A DNA stretch of 22,265 nucleotides from UBA2231 sp964415175 (GCA_964415175.1 CAYPYG010000040.1:1-22265), one strand, 5' to 3'. Shown: positions 7,808-17,709, numbered from the stretch's first letter. The notes: a model not told the origin generated them from the sequence alone. Made by a program: numbers and translations.

Positions 7808-8872
7808 TCAGGCCGCTGACGCCTGCTGGGAAGAGAGGACTTCCTCGTATTGGGCCTCGAGAAGGTTCACCACCACTTCCACGGACATATTGTGATCGAC
7901 GGCTTCGTAGGCGGCCTTTGAGAGCGCCTCGGCCGAGGAACGGTCCTCGAAAAGGCGCAGTATGGCGGCGGCGTAGGCCTCGGCGTCGCCCGGGGGGACC
8001 ACCAGACCGTTCTTTTCGTGTATGGTATAGTCGCTGAGACCGCGAAGCCGGGGGATAACGCAGGCGACCCCGGAAGCCTGGGCCTCCATGAGCGACATCG
8101 AGATCTCCTCCTTCATCGTGGCCTTGACGTAGACGTTCAGCATGGCCATGACCTCGGGCATGTCGGTGCGCTCGCCGAGCATGTCCAGTTTGTGGCTTAT
8201 CTCCAGGTTCCTGGCGAGCTTGCGTATCCGCTCGTCCTTCAGGCCGACCAGCGTGAAGGAAAGCGAAGGGTCCCGGTCCAGGACCGCGCGCGCTATGCGC
8301 AGGAACAACTGCTGGTCCATCAGGCTCTCGTCCATACTGACCGTCCCCACCTGGAACTCCTTCTTCACGGCCATCGTCCTCTTGATGAGCATCGCGCTCT
8401 CCCAGCGTCCGAGGCTGGTGTTTATGCACGGGGGAAGGACCGCCAGCTTGGCCTGGGACAGGCCCGCGGCCAGCATATCCTCCCGCACGGTGGGACAGGA
8501 GGGGAGGAACTTGGAGACGAGAGGCTCTATCGCCTTGAGCTTCATCATCGCGGTCATCCCGTCCAGGCGCAGCTGGCTGAACACTATCCGGCCGTGCCCC
8601 GCGGCCTTCTTTACGGTCAGTTGCCCCACGCCGTAGGTGTTGTAGAGGTGAATGATGTCGTAGTCCTGCAGCTCGAACAGACCGAACCTGGCCACGAGAG
8701 TGAAGGGCTTGACCGGCACCTTGTATTTCCGGCAGTCGTCGGCCAGGCGGGAATCCTTGGGGCACATCACCACGACGGTATGGCCTTTCTTGACGAGCTG
8801 CATCGCCAGGTGCAGCACCTGGTAGGAACTGATGTCCCAATCGGAGTTGTCCACTATCTTGAGTATCCTCAC
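7808..8872 (-). CDS. GT4-family glycosyltransferase
   Basis: A 354-residue retaining glycosyltransferase of the GT-B fold, probably cytoplasmic or membrane-associated. RILKIVDNSDW opens the first Rossmann half, where DISSYQVLHLA replaces the usual Gly-Gly loop. The second half has FTLVGLKDERI, then an E-x7-E motif in KEEISMSLMEAQASG and GLVVPPGD, which hold the donor nucleotide. The open frame extends upstream, but the start is the GTG at 8872: GGAGG lies about 4 nt before it, it overlaps the preceding TGA in GTGA, and the protein begins where the family begins. It ends the long leftward operon. Donor and acceptor are unknown; a role in envelope glycan synthesis is inference. Confidence 0.88.
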   Translation of the reverse strand: MRILKIVDNSDWDISSYQVLHLAMQLVKKGHTVVVMCPKDSRLADDCRKYKVPVKPFTLVARFGLFELQDYDIIHLYNTYGVGQLTVKKAAGHGRIVFSQLRLDGMTAMMKLKAIEPLVSKFLPSCPTVREDMLAAGLSQAKLAVLPPCINTSLGRWESAMLIKRTMAVKKEFQVGTVSMDESLMDQQLFLRIARAVLDRDPSLSFTLVGLKDERIRKLARNLEISHKLDMLGERTDMPEVMAMLNVYVKATMKEEISMSLMEAQASGVACVIPRLRGLSDYTIHEKNGLVVPPGDAEAYAAAILRLFEDRSSAEALSKAAYEAVDHNMSVEVVVNLLEAQYEEVLSSQQASAA

Positions 8873-9612
8873 CGGGCCTCCGTCTCGAGTTTTTCCAGTT
8901 CCCGCCGCGCGCGCTCGGCGTATTCTCTCTCCGGCGCGTTCTCCGCTATGTCCCGGTAGATCCCGGCGGCAGTGGCGTAGTCGCCGGCGCGCTTGCTCAG
9001 GAAAGCGGTCTGGTTCTTCAGCATCGTCGGGCAGTCGGGCTGGCGCACCACGGGGAGCAGCAGCCTGACTATCTCCGCCGGGTCCGTTTCTCCGCTGTAA
9101 CCGACGGCGGCCAGCAGGGAGTGGTAACGCCATTCCCGCGGGGCGCGCTCTATCGCCAGCTCCAGCACCTTCCTGGCCTCGGCGGGCCTGTCCAGGTTGT
9201 AAGCCAGCGAAGCGGCGGAATAGAGCACCGCGCTGTGGAAATAAGGATCGAGGTGCAGGACGTGGAGCGAGAGCGGAACGAACTCGGGGTACAATCCCTT
9301 CTCCCAGCCCGCGCCGTGATGACAGACGCTGCCGTCGGCGTGATGATGGGCGTGGTGCTCCCTCGCCCGCTCGTCGTGGACCGATTCCCGCGTTCCGTAA
9401 TACTGCATCAGGCGTATGAACCAGAGGTCGGCGAAAAGTCGGCGGGCCCCGAAACTTACGGCGGCCGCGTCCTCGGCGGCGCCGCGGCGCACCTCCTCTA
9501 TTTCGCCGACGGGCGGCAGGGGCGGTCTGTAGGGGGCGGCCAGCGGGTTCAGCGCCAGGGCCGGCAGAAAGAAGAGGAGGCCCGCGGCCAGGTCCTTCGC
9601 CGGGGGAAGCAA
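8869..9612 (-). CDS. Membrane-anchored TPR protein with His cluster
   Basis: A 247-residue protein with one N-terminal hydrophobic segment (about 8-25), then a conserved-looking FGARRLFADLWFIRLMQYYG stretch, then a cluster of eight histidines and one Cys between residues 79 and 99 (EHHAHHHADG, VCHHG). From about 110 onwards, helical repeats such as DPYFHSAVLYSAASLAYNL and AIERAPREWRYHSLLA look like TPRs. The start is a TTG at 9612, with AAGGAG 7 nt upstream and one base after the permease stop. It lies between the ABC-2 exporter and the GT4 gene and may be an exporter partner or scaffold. The histidines could bind metal. The function is not known. Confidence 0.78.
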   Translation of the reverse strand: MLPPAKDLAAGLLFFLPALALNPLAAPYRPPLPPVGEIEEVRRGAAEDAAAVSFGARRLFADLWFIRLMQYYGTRESVHDERAREHHAHHHADGSVCHHGAGWEKGLYPEFVPLSLHVLHLDPYFHSAVLYSAASLAYNLDRPAEARKVLELAIERAPREWRYHSLLAAVGYSGETDPAEIVRLLLPVVRQPDCPTMLKNQTAFLSKRAGDYATAAGIYRDIAENAPEREYAERARRELEKLETEAR

Positions 9613-9613
9613 G

Positions 9614-10381
9614 TCAGAACTCCTTGCGCCGCAGCAGCGCCCAGGCGAAGCCGTAGGAACCGGTCCACCAGGCGGCGGCGTAGGGCAGGGCCGCGAGGGG
9701 CGGGGCGGCTGCCCCGCGCACGTCGAGCGCGTCCTTGAAATTAAAAAGCTGGAAATTCGGTATCAGCCGGGCGAGCAGCTCCAGGAGAGAGCCCTCGCCG
9801 GCCGCCTGCGCGGCCATCAGCACCGTTTCCGGGGCGAAATGGCCCAGCATCCACAGGATGAAGCCTATGACCATGGAGGAAAGGGAGGAGGTGGAGAACA
9901 TGGAGACGGTGAAGACCAGAGAGGAGATGATAGTCAGCTTCAGCCAGGAGTAGGCCAGCGCCGCGAAATAGGGCCCGTCGGGAGCGTGCCCGCGGAGCAG
10001 GAGCAGGGAAGAATGCATCAGGGCGGTCGCCGCGAGAAGGACGGCGGCCGCGCCGAAGACCGCCAGCATCTTGCCCAGCAGGTAGGAGTGTCTCGGGACG
10101 GGACGCGAAAAGACCAGGTAGATGGTCTTGGTCTCCACCTCGGAAGAAACGGCGGTCGCGGAGGCGTAGACGCAGAAGGCGAGCCCCATCAGTTCCATCA
10201 GGGCCAGGCCGAAATCCACCAGCGCGCGGCGCTCCTGGTAGACGGCCATGACGCCGACCAGCAGCGAGGAATAGATCAGGAGCAGGGAGAAGAGCAGGAA
10301 GAGGCCGAAGAAGCGGTCGCGCAGGTGCAGGCGCAGGGAATGCGAGGCGACGCGGAGCGCGGGGGAGAAGAAAGCTTTCAT
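9614..10381 (-). CDS. ABC-2-type transporter permease
   Basis: A 255-residue integral membrane protein with about six hydrophobic segments. The cytoplasmic stretch EVETKTIYLVFSRPVPR, followed by YLLGK, is the hallmark of the NosY/ABC-2 exporter permease group. It pairs with the ATPase encoded just upstream, whose gene it overlaps by 4 nt (ATGA). A single permease gene implies a homodimer. The substrate is not evident. The downstream TPR protein and glycosyltransferase suggest an envelope component rather than a drug. Confidence 0.9.
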   Translation of the reverse strand: MKAFFSPALRVASHSLRLHLRDRFFGLFLLFSLLLIYSSLLVGVMAVYQERRALVDFGLALMELMGLAFCVYASATAVSSEVETKTIYLVFSRPVPRHSYLLGKMLAVFGAAAVLLAATALMHSSLLLLRGHAPDGPYFAALAYSWLKLTIISSLVFTVSMFSTSSLSSMVIGFILWMLGHFAPETVLMAAQAAGEGSLLELLARLIPNFQLFNFKDALDVRGAAAPPLAALPYAAAWWTGSYGFAWALLRRKEF

Positions 10382-11118
10382 CTCACCGCCTCCATGAAGA
10401 GTTTCTCGAGGCCGCCCTCGGTCCCGCGCCAGGCCCCGCTCTCGACGCAGGAGACCACGCTGCCGCGGGAAAGCATGATGACCCTGTCGGCCACCTTCTC
10501 GAGCTCCGAGATGCTGTGGGAGGAGAGCACCACCGTGCGGCCCTCTTCCCGCAGGCCGGTTATGAGCACCCGCATGTCGTGTATGGCGATAGGGTCCAGG
10601 CCGCTGGCCGGTTCGTCGAGTATGACCAGGTCCGGCCCGTGCACCAGCGCCTGGGCCAGGCCCAGCCGCTGCATCATGCCCTTGGAGAACTCGGAGATCC
10701 GTTTGGCCGCGTGGGGCGCCAGGCCGACCTTTTCCATTACGGAGGAGACGGCCGGGGCCGCGGCGGCGCGGTCCATGCCGCTGAGCGAGGCGTAATAAGC
10801 CAGCGCCTCGGCCGGGCGGTACCGGGGATAAAAATAAGGCAGCTCCGGCAGGAAGCCGGTGCGGCGGCGGCTCTCCGGGTCGCGCGGGTCGGAGCCCAGG
10901 ACCCGCACCGAGCCCGAGGTGGGGGAGAGCAGACCGGCCATCAGTTTCATCAGCGTCGTCTTGCCGGCGCCGTTGAGACCGAGGAGGCCCAGGATCTCGC
11001 CGCGGCGTATCCCGAACGAAACGTCCTTCACGGCCTCCAGAGGCTGCGAACGGCCCAGCCTGGGGAGGTAGTAGGTCTTCCCCGTCCTCTCGAACTCCAC
11101 CGCGGCGGCCCGGTTCAT
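10378..11118 (-). CDS. ABC-2 exporter ATPase
   Basis: A 246-residue ATPase. Walker A is GLNGAGKTT at 47-55, the signature is the export-type FSKGMMQR at 144-151, Walker B is LVILDEP at about 164-170, and SSHSISE supplies the switch His. The signature with SKGM rather than SGGQ is typical of CcmA/NatA-type exporters. The ATG at 11118 overlaps the stop of the DUF885 gene in ATGA, and the gene's own stop overlaps the permease start in the same way, so three genes are translationally coupled. Confidence 0.95.
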   Translation of the reverse strand: MNRAAAVEFERTGKTYYLPRLGRSQPLEAVKDVSFGIRRGEILGLLGLNGAGKTTLMKLMAGLLSPTSGSVRVLGSDPRDPESRRRTGFLPELPYFYPRYRPAEALAYYASLSGMDRAAAAPAVSSVMEKVGLAPHAAKRISEFSKGMMQRLGLAQALVHGPDLVILDEPASGLDPIAIHDMRVLITGLREEGRTVVLSSHSISELEKVADRVIMLSRGSVVSCVESGAWRGTEGGLEKLFMEAVR

Positions 11119-12887
11119 CTCACCATCTTCTCCTGCTCCTTCTTCCGGCGCCGCATCTCCTCGCGCGCGGACTCGGCCGTTACGTTGCCGAGCCGCAGGA
11201 AATAGGTGTGGAAATTGCGCAGGTCGAAGTGCTTCTGTTCCGTCGTCCTGAAATAATCGCGCATCTCCAGGACATAGTCCATCCCGAGCAGATGGGTCAT
11301 TCCCTCCGTGGGGGCGAAGGAGAGGCGCAGGACCTCCTGTTCGGCCTGGCCGCGGCTGAAGCCCAGGTTCTCCTCGAAGAACCGCACGGATTCGGCGTAA
11401 TCCATCCGGCCGGTGTGGAAACCCGCGTCTACCACCGACCTGGCGGCGCGCAGGGTCTTGAGGTAGATCCTCATGAACCGGGACCAGTAGGAGGAATAGA
11501 ACCCCATCTCCTCGGCCAGCAGTTCGGCATAACAGGCCCAGCCGTTGGCCAGGATGGGCTGGCTGGAGACGCGGCGTATGCGTGAGGCGTTGTTCACCGC
11601 CTCGTAACTGCGCAGGTGGAGGCCGGGCAGCACCGCGTAGGCCGTGAGCAGTTCTATCTGCACGTAGCTGAAGCCGGTCTTGAGGACGGCGTCCAGCCTC
11701 GGCGCCGGCAGCGACTGGGGGGGGAGGGAGACGTAGAGTTCCGAGACGCGGTTGTCGTCGAGCGGGAAAGGCTCGGCGAAATAGACGTAGGGCAGCACCG
11801 GGGCCAGGAAGCCCGGCATATCCTTCATGACCAGGCGCTGCTGCGGGTAAGGCACGACCTTGAACTCGTCGAAATGCTGGTGGGCGCGCTCCGACTCCTC
11901 CCGGAATATCCTGATCACGTCCTTGAGGTCGGGATGCTCGCGGGGAAGCTTCTCCAGCACGCCGCGCCAGCCGCGTTTCTTATAGAGGACGGGGTCGATA
12001 TTGAAAGCCTCTTTCTTGAGTTCGGCGAGGGAACGCTTAAAAGCCCCTTTGAAGGTCCTGTAGGCCTTGCCCGGCGTCATGGACAGTCCGTGCCAGCGCT
12101 CCAGGTAGAAACCGTAGGAATACTCGCCGGCGGCGGGATCCCCGTCCGCCGAGGACAGGACCTCGTTGCGCAGGAAATCGCGGTAGCGGGTCAGGGCGAC
12201 CTTGAGCTTCTCGAGAGCGTCGTCCACCTGCGACTTGAGCAGGGGGTCGTAGAGAGTGTAGCCGCGGAACAGCGGAACGAAATCCGGGACCGTCCTTATC
12301 GCGTGATCGCACTGGCGGATGGAATTCTCCACCCAGATCCTCGGCGGGGAGGCCAGATTGCGCTCGGCCTGCAGGAGCACGTCGGGGATCTGCTTCATGC
12401 GGGAGAGCGCCGCGGCCGCCCGCAGGTTATAGTCCTTGTAGTCGCGGCTTACCACGTCGAAGACCGAGCGGAGCGGCTCCAGATAGTAGTGCGGACGCAG
12501 CGCCAGGAAATTGGTCTTCTCGAGGTTGTAGATGTCCGTCTCGAGCATCCGGTCGAAGAGCGCGTAGTCTATCGCGTCGGAAGGGTACAGCGGGCCGCTG
12601 TCTATCTCGTGCAGCTTGGAGCGGATCTTGCGCAGCGCCTCGAGCTGGATGTTCACGCGCTCCTGGTTCCGCTTGGTCAGCAGCGCGTCCGCCTCGTGTA
12701 TGCCGAGCTGCGTGGCGCGCTCGGGATCGTACATCTGTATCGTGGCCAGGTACTGGCCGAAGACCTCGCCCATCCTGGTCTTCTCCAGCGCGCCCTCGAC
12801 CTCGTGCGTGGCCAGTTCGCCCTCGTAGGCCGGCAAGGCCCGGGGGAGGAGAAAAAGACAGAACGACAGGAACGCCGCTTTTTTCAT
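11115..12887 (-). CDS. Secreted DUF885-family protein, zinc motif lost
   Basis: A protein of 590 residues with a signal peptide (MKKAAFLSFCLFLLPRALPA), so periplasmic or membrane-tethered. The C-terminal half matches the DUF885 family of predicted metallopeptidases: VQIELLTAYAVLPGLH, NGWACYAELLAEEMG, DAGFHTGRM and PTEGMTHLLGMDYVLEMR follow in the family order. Active members have HExxPGHH; here the equivalent reads AYAVLPGLH (about 418-426 counting from the alternative TTG start), so the His-Glu pair and one of two later His are gone. Catalysis is doubtful. I chose the ATG at 12887, about 9 nt after an AGAGGGGG; a TTG at 12893 is possible. It follows lon by 33 nt and overlaps the exporter ATPase gene. 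Confidence 0.85.
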   Translation of the reverse strand: MKKAAFLSFCLFLLPRALPAYEGELATHEVEGALEKTRMGEVFGQYLATIQMYDPERATQLGIHEADALLTKRNQERVNIQLEALRKIRSKLHEIDSGPLYPSDAIDYALFDRMLETDIYNLEKTNFLALRPHYYLEPLRSVFDVVSRDYKDYNLRAAAALSRMKQIPDVLLQAERNLASPPRIWVENSIRQCDHAIRTVPDFVPLFRGYTLYDPLLKSQVDDALEKLKVALTRYRDFLRNEVLSSADGDPAAGEYSYGFYLERWHGLSMTPGKAYRTFKGAFKRSLAELKKEAFNIDPVLYKKRGWRGVLEKLPREHPDLKDVIRIFREESERAHQHFDEFKVVPYPQQRLVMKDMPGFLAPVLPYVYFAEPFPLDDNRVSELYVSLPPQSLPAPRLDAVLKTGFSYVQIELLTAYAVLPGLHLRSYEAVNNASRIRRVSSQPILANGWACYAELLAEEMGFYSSYWSRFMRIYLKTLRAARSVVDAGFHTGRMDYAESVRFFEENLGFSRGQAEQEVLRLSFAPTEGMTHLLGMDYVLEMRDYFRTTEQKHFDLRNFHTYFLRLGNVTAESAREEMRRRKKEQEKMVR

Positions 12888-12920
12888 CAGCAAATGCCCC
12901 CTCTGGGAACGCCGGCTCTC

Positions 12921-15299
<2,379 letters not shown>

Positions 15300-15323
15300 A
15301 GGTTCTGGGTCGCTCCGGCGTCG

Positions 15324-15929
15324 TTATTTTTTCTTGAAGTCCAGCACTCCGTCGATTATGCCGTAATCCTTGGCCTCGGCGGCGGACAGGTAGAAGTTGC
15401 GCTCCATGTCGTCGTGGACCTTCTTCTCGCTCTGCCCGGTGTGCTTGGCCAGGATCTCGGTAAGGCGCTTCTTGTTCTCCTGCATCTCGCGGCTCTCTAT
15501 CTCGATATCCGTGGCCTGGCCGGAGATCCCGCCGCCCCAGATCAGGGGCTGGTGGATCATGATGCGGGCGTTGGGCAGAGCGTAGCGCTTGCCCTTGGAG
15601 CCGGCGGCCAGCAGCACGGCGCCGAAGCTCATCGCCATGCCCATGCAGATCGTGGAGATCGGGGCCTTGATGAACTGCATCGTGTCGTAGACCGCCAGGC
15701 CCGCCGTGACCATGCCGCCCGGGGAGTTGATGTAGAGGTTGATGTCCTTGTCCGGGTCCTCGGCGTCGAGGTAGAGCAGCTGGGCTATGACCGTGTTGGC
15801 CGAGGCCGTCGAAACGGCGCCCTCGGGGTCGCCGAAGAAGATGATGCGGTCCCTGAGCAGGCGGGAGTAGATGTCGTAACCGACCATCGCCCCCTGGTTC
15901 CATTTTTCGATAATTGTAGGGATAATCAT
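15324..15929 (-). CDS. clpP: ATP-dependent Clp protease proteolytic subunit
   Basis: A 201-residue ClpP of normal length, a serine protease forming a barrel used by a Clp ATPase. MIIPTIIEKWNQG and DIYSRLLRDRIIFFG open the protein without a long propeptide. Ser101 (MAMSFGA) and His126 (MIHQP) are the nucleophile and base. The usual third residue, Asp in an ERDxFLS-type motif, is Asn178 here (ERNFYLS). The residue after the catalytic Ser is Phe rather than the usual Met. GGAGG about 6 nt before the ATG supports the start. It lies 28 nt after tig and 24 nt before lon. Its ATPase partner is not in the window. Confidence 0.97.
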   Translation of the reverse strand: MIIPTIIEKWNQGAMVGYDIYSRLLRDRIIFFGDPEGAVSTASANTVIAQLLYLDAEDPDKDINLYINSPGGMVTAGLAVYDTMQFIKAPISTICMGMAMSFGAVLLAAGSKGKRYALPNARIMIHQPLIWGGGISGQATDIEIESREMQENKKRLTEILAKHTGQSEKKVHDDMERNFYLSAAEAKDYGIIDGVLDFKKK

Positions 15930-15957
15930 TGTTTTCCTCCGCGCGGGACGGCCGCGC

Positions 15958-17220
15958 CTACTTGGACTCTTCCTTTATCTCCGCCTTGGATTTTATGAAA
16001 TCCATGGTCTTGTTTTCCACTATCGAGGCGCGGATATAATCCTTCCGGCGGTCGAACAGTTCGCGGGCCTTGTTCTTCTCCTCCTCGCTGGCCAGCCTGG
16101 CCAGCGCTTTCTGCAGCTCGGCGTCCACGTCCGCGTCGGTGGCCTCGATCTTCTCCTTGCGGGCGATGTTGTGGAGCAGGTAGGTGAGGCGGAGGTTGCG
16201 CTCCGCGATCGGGGCGACGCGCTCTGCGAAGGCCTCCTCGCTGAAGTTCTCGTCGCCCTGCATGCGGCGCCGCAGCACTTCCATCAGTTCCTTGGACTCC
16301 TCCTTGACCAGCGTGGGGGGGAGGGACATCGGGTTGTGCTTTATGAGATGATCCTCTATCTGCGAGAGCAGGTCCTTCTCGGTGCGCTCGGTCTCGCCGC
16401 GCTCGAGCATGCCGCGCACGTTGCCCCGCAGTTCTTCCGCCGTCTTGACGCCCGCCTGGGAAAGGAAGCCTTCGTCGAGCGCCGGCACCACCTTCTCCTT
16501 GACGTCCTGCACGCGGGCCTTGAACTTGAGCTTGCGGCCGCCGAACTCGGAATCGAACTCGACCGTGTCGCCTTTCCTGGCGCCGAGGAGCTTCTCGGCC
16601 AGTCCCGCCACGGTCTGCGGGGCGGACATGTCCACGATCTCTCCCTTCACGTCACCGTCGGCGACCTTCACGCCGTTCTCCCAGGTCTCGTAGTCTACCA
16701 CGACGAAATGCGTGCCGGCTATCGGGGAGTCCTCGACCGGCTTAAGGTAGGCGTTGTACTCGCGCAGCTGGTTTATATACTTGTCGACCTCGTCTTCGGA
16801 GACCTTCTTTACGCGGCGCACGGCCTTTATCCTCTCGTAATTCTTGGGCTCGACCTTGGGGCTGCACTCCAGCTGCACCTCGAAATAGGCGGTCTTGCCC
16901 GTCTCGTACTTAACGTTGGTCATGAGGGGGGTCACCACGGGCGCGGCGCTCTCGGCCTTTATGATCTCGGGCAGCGCGGCCTTGGCCAGTATGTCGAGCG
17001 CCTCGTCCCGGACCATGGACGGGAACTGTTCCTTTATCATGGCCAGCGGGACCTTGCCCTGGCGGAAGCCGGGCAGGGTCACTACGGCCTGCAGGCGCAC
17101 GAGCGCCTGCTCCTGGACCTCGGCCAGGACTTCCTTGCCGGAATCTACCGCGTAGACATGGACGCAGCCGTCGGCCTTTATCTTCCTGATCTTGTCTCCG
17201 TAAGCGAGAGTGACGGGCAT
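15958..17220 (-). CDS. tig: Trigger factor, ribosome-bound chaperone
   Basis: A 420-residue chaperone and peptidyl-prolyl isomerase that meets nascent chains at the ribosome exit. The ribosome-binding signature GFRQGKVP begins at 51, in an N-terminal domain of about 115 residues. The central FKBP-like domain follows (about 150-250; AGTHFVVVDYE, KGDTVEFD), then a long helical C-terminal domain ending in a Lys/Glu-rich tail. The reading frame remains open upstream through tRNA-Leu, but the start at 17220 is fixed by AGGAGG about 5 nt before it and by family length. It heads the tig-clpP-lon group and has a 188-nt leader filled with inverted repeats. Confidence 0.96.
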   Translation of the reverse strand: MPVTLAYGDKIRKIKADGCVHVYAVDSGKEVLAEVQEQALVRLQAVVTLPGFRQGKVPLAMIKEQFPSMVRDEALDILAKAALPEIIKAESAAPVVTPLMTNVKYETGKTAYFEVQLECSPKVEPKNYERIKAVRRVKKVSEDEVDKYINQLREYNAYLKPVEDSPIAGTHFVVVDYETWENGVKVADGDVKGEIVDMSAPQTVAGLAEKLLGARKGDTVEFDSEFGGRKLKFKARVQDVKEKVVPALDEGFLSQAGVKTAEELRGNVRGMLERGETERTEKDLLSQIEDHLIKHNPMSLPPTLVKEESKELMEVLRRRMQGDENFSEEAFAERVAPIAERNLRLTYLLHNIARKEKIEATDADVDAELQKALARLASEEEKNKARELFDRRKDYIRASIVENKTMDFIKSKAEIKEESK

Positions 17221-17251
17221 TTTTCCTCCTGGGATAAGTCGAAGAACCTGA

Positions 17252-17269
17252 TGCCGGAGAGAGGACTCG
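17252..17269 (-). repeat. Near copy of the tRNA-Leu 3' end
   Basis: Eighteen bases match the 3' end of tRNA-Leu (17409-17426) with a single difference, in the same orientation, about 157 bp away. Nothing of the rest of the tRNA is retained. Such copies can arise from integration at a tRNA end or partial duplication, but no integrase gene is present. Confidence 0.6.
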
Positions 17270-17388
17270 GCCGCGGGTTCTCTCGTCGCCGCCGCTCCTC
17301 GGGCCCCGCGGCCCTGCCTCGCCGCTGCCGCCTGCCGGCTCGCGGCTCCGGCTTTCGAGTCCTCGCGCGAGCCGAACTTTCGGCTCGC
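17257..17388 (-). repeat. Palindrome-dense leader between tRNA-Leu and tig
   Basis: Several perfect inverted repeats crowd this stretch: 17257-17262 with 17279-17284; 17261-17269 (GAGGACTCG) with 17356-17364; 17269-17277 (GGCCGCGGG) with 17305-17313; 17334-17338 with 17348-17352; and a 10-bp hairpin with a 2-nt loop at 17367-17388 (GCGAGCCGAA arm). The last hairpin lies just after tRNA-Leu but has no T-tract. It may be a processing signal, a structured leader of tig, or a mobile palindromic element. Confidence 0.6.
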
Positions 17389-17408
17389 TTCTTGCGCACG
17401 ACAGATCG

Positions 17409-17489
17409 TGCCAGAGAGAGGACTCGAACCTCCACGCCTTTCGGCACACGGTCCTAAGCCGTGCGTGTCTGCCATTCCACCACTCTGGC
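17409..17489 (-). tRNA. tRNA-Leu (anticodon UAG)
   Basis: The minus strand folds as a type II tRNA: acceptor arm GCCAGAG with CTCTGGC and discriminator A, anticodon stem CACGG with CCGTG around loop CTTAGGA (anticodon TAG), a long variable arm with GCC-GAAA-GGC, and T-arm GGAGG-TTCGAGT-CCTCT with one G-T pair. CCA is not encoded. It lies upstream of tig on the same strand. Confidence 0.95.
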
Positions 17490-17536
17490 GCCGGATAAAA
17501 GGGATAGTCCGGATTACGCGGCGAAGGCTTCAACTA

Positions 17537-17562
17537 AAAACCCCGTTCGGTAACGGGGTTTT
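17537..17562 (-). terminator. Intrinsic terminator between the two tRNA genes
   Basis: A perfect 11-bp stem (17537-17547 with 17552-17562, AAAACCCCGTT arm) closes a 4-nt loop. Leftwards it ends in GGGGTTTTTAG, so it should stop the tRNA-Lys transcript before tRNA-Leu. The A/T ends would make it work in both directions. Confidence 0.8.
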
Positions 17563-17582
17563 CTCCGGCTGCGCTGTTTTTT

Positions 17583-17654
17583 TGGGCCGTACAGGATTTG
17601 AACCTGTAACCTTACGCTTAAGAGGCGTCTGCTCTACCGTTGAGCTAACGGCCC
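17583..17654 (-). tRNA. tRNA-Lys (anticodon CUU)
   Basis: The minus strand gives a 72-nt cloverleaf: acceptor GGGCCGT with ACGGCCC and discriminator A, D-arm GCTC-AACGGTA-GAGC, anticodon loop CTCTTAA (anticodon CTT), and T-arm ACAGG-TTCAAAT-CCTGT. The anticodon stem has a G-A mismatch at its outer pair. CCA is not encoded. Confidence 0.93.
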
Positions 17655-17663
17655 GGTGATCCT

Positions 17664-17692
17664 ATTTTACATAAAAAATCCGGACAATGCAA
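17664..17692 (-). promoter_or_regulatory. Promoter of tRNA-Lys
   Basis: On the minus strand TTGCAT (17687-17692) and TAAAAT (17664-17669) are separated by 17 bp, and the tRNA 5' end follows 9 nt after the -10 box. This is well placed for a sigma-70-type stable-RNA promoter. Confidence 0.7.
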
Positions 17693-17709
17693 AAACCGGC
17701 CGGCCGTCC

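Noticed and set aside
8869..12887. A toxin-antitoxin, phage-defence or CRISPR locus in the middle region
   Set aside because: I saw no nuclease, reverse transcriptase, Cas or toxin motif and no array of spaced direct repeats. All genes have transport, protease or glycosyltransferase features.
17221..17475. N-terminal extension of trigger factor
   Set aside because: The frame runs through tRNA-Leu and the palindromic leader. The ATG at 17220 has AGGAGG and yields the expected length.
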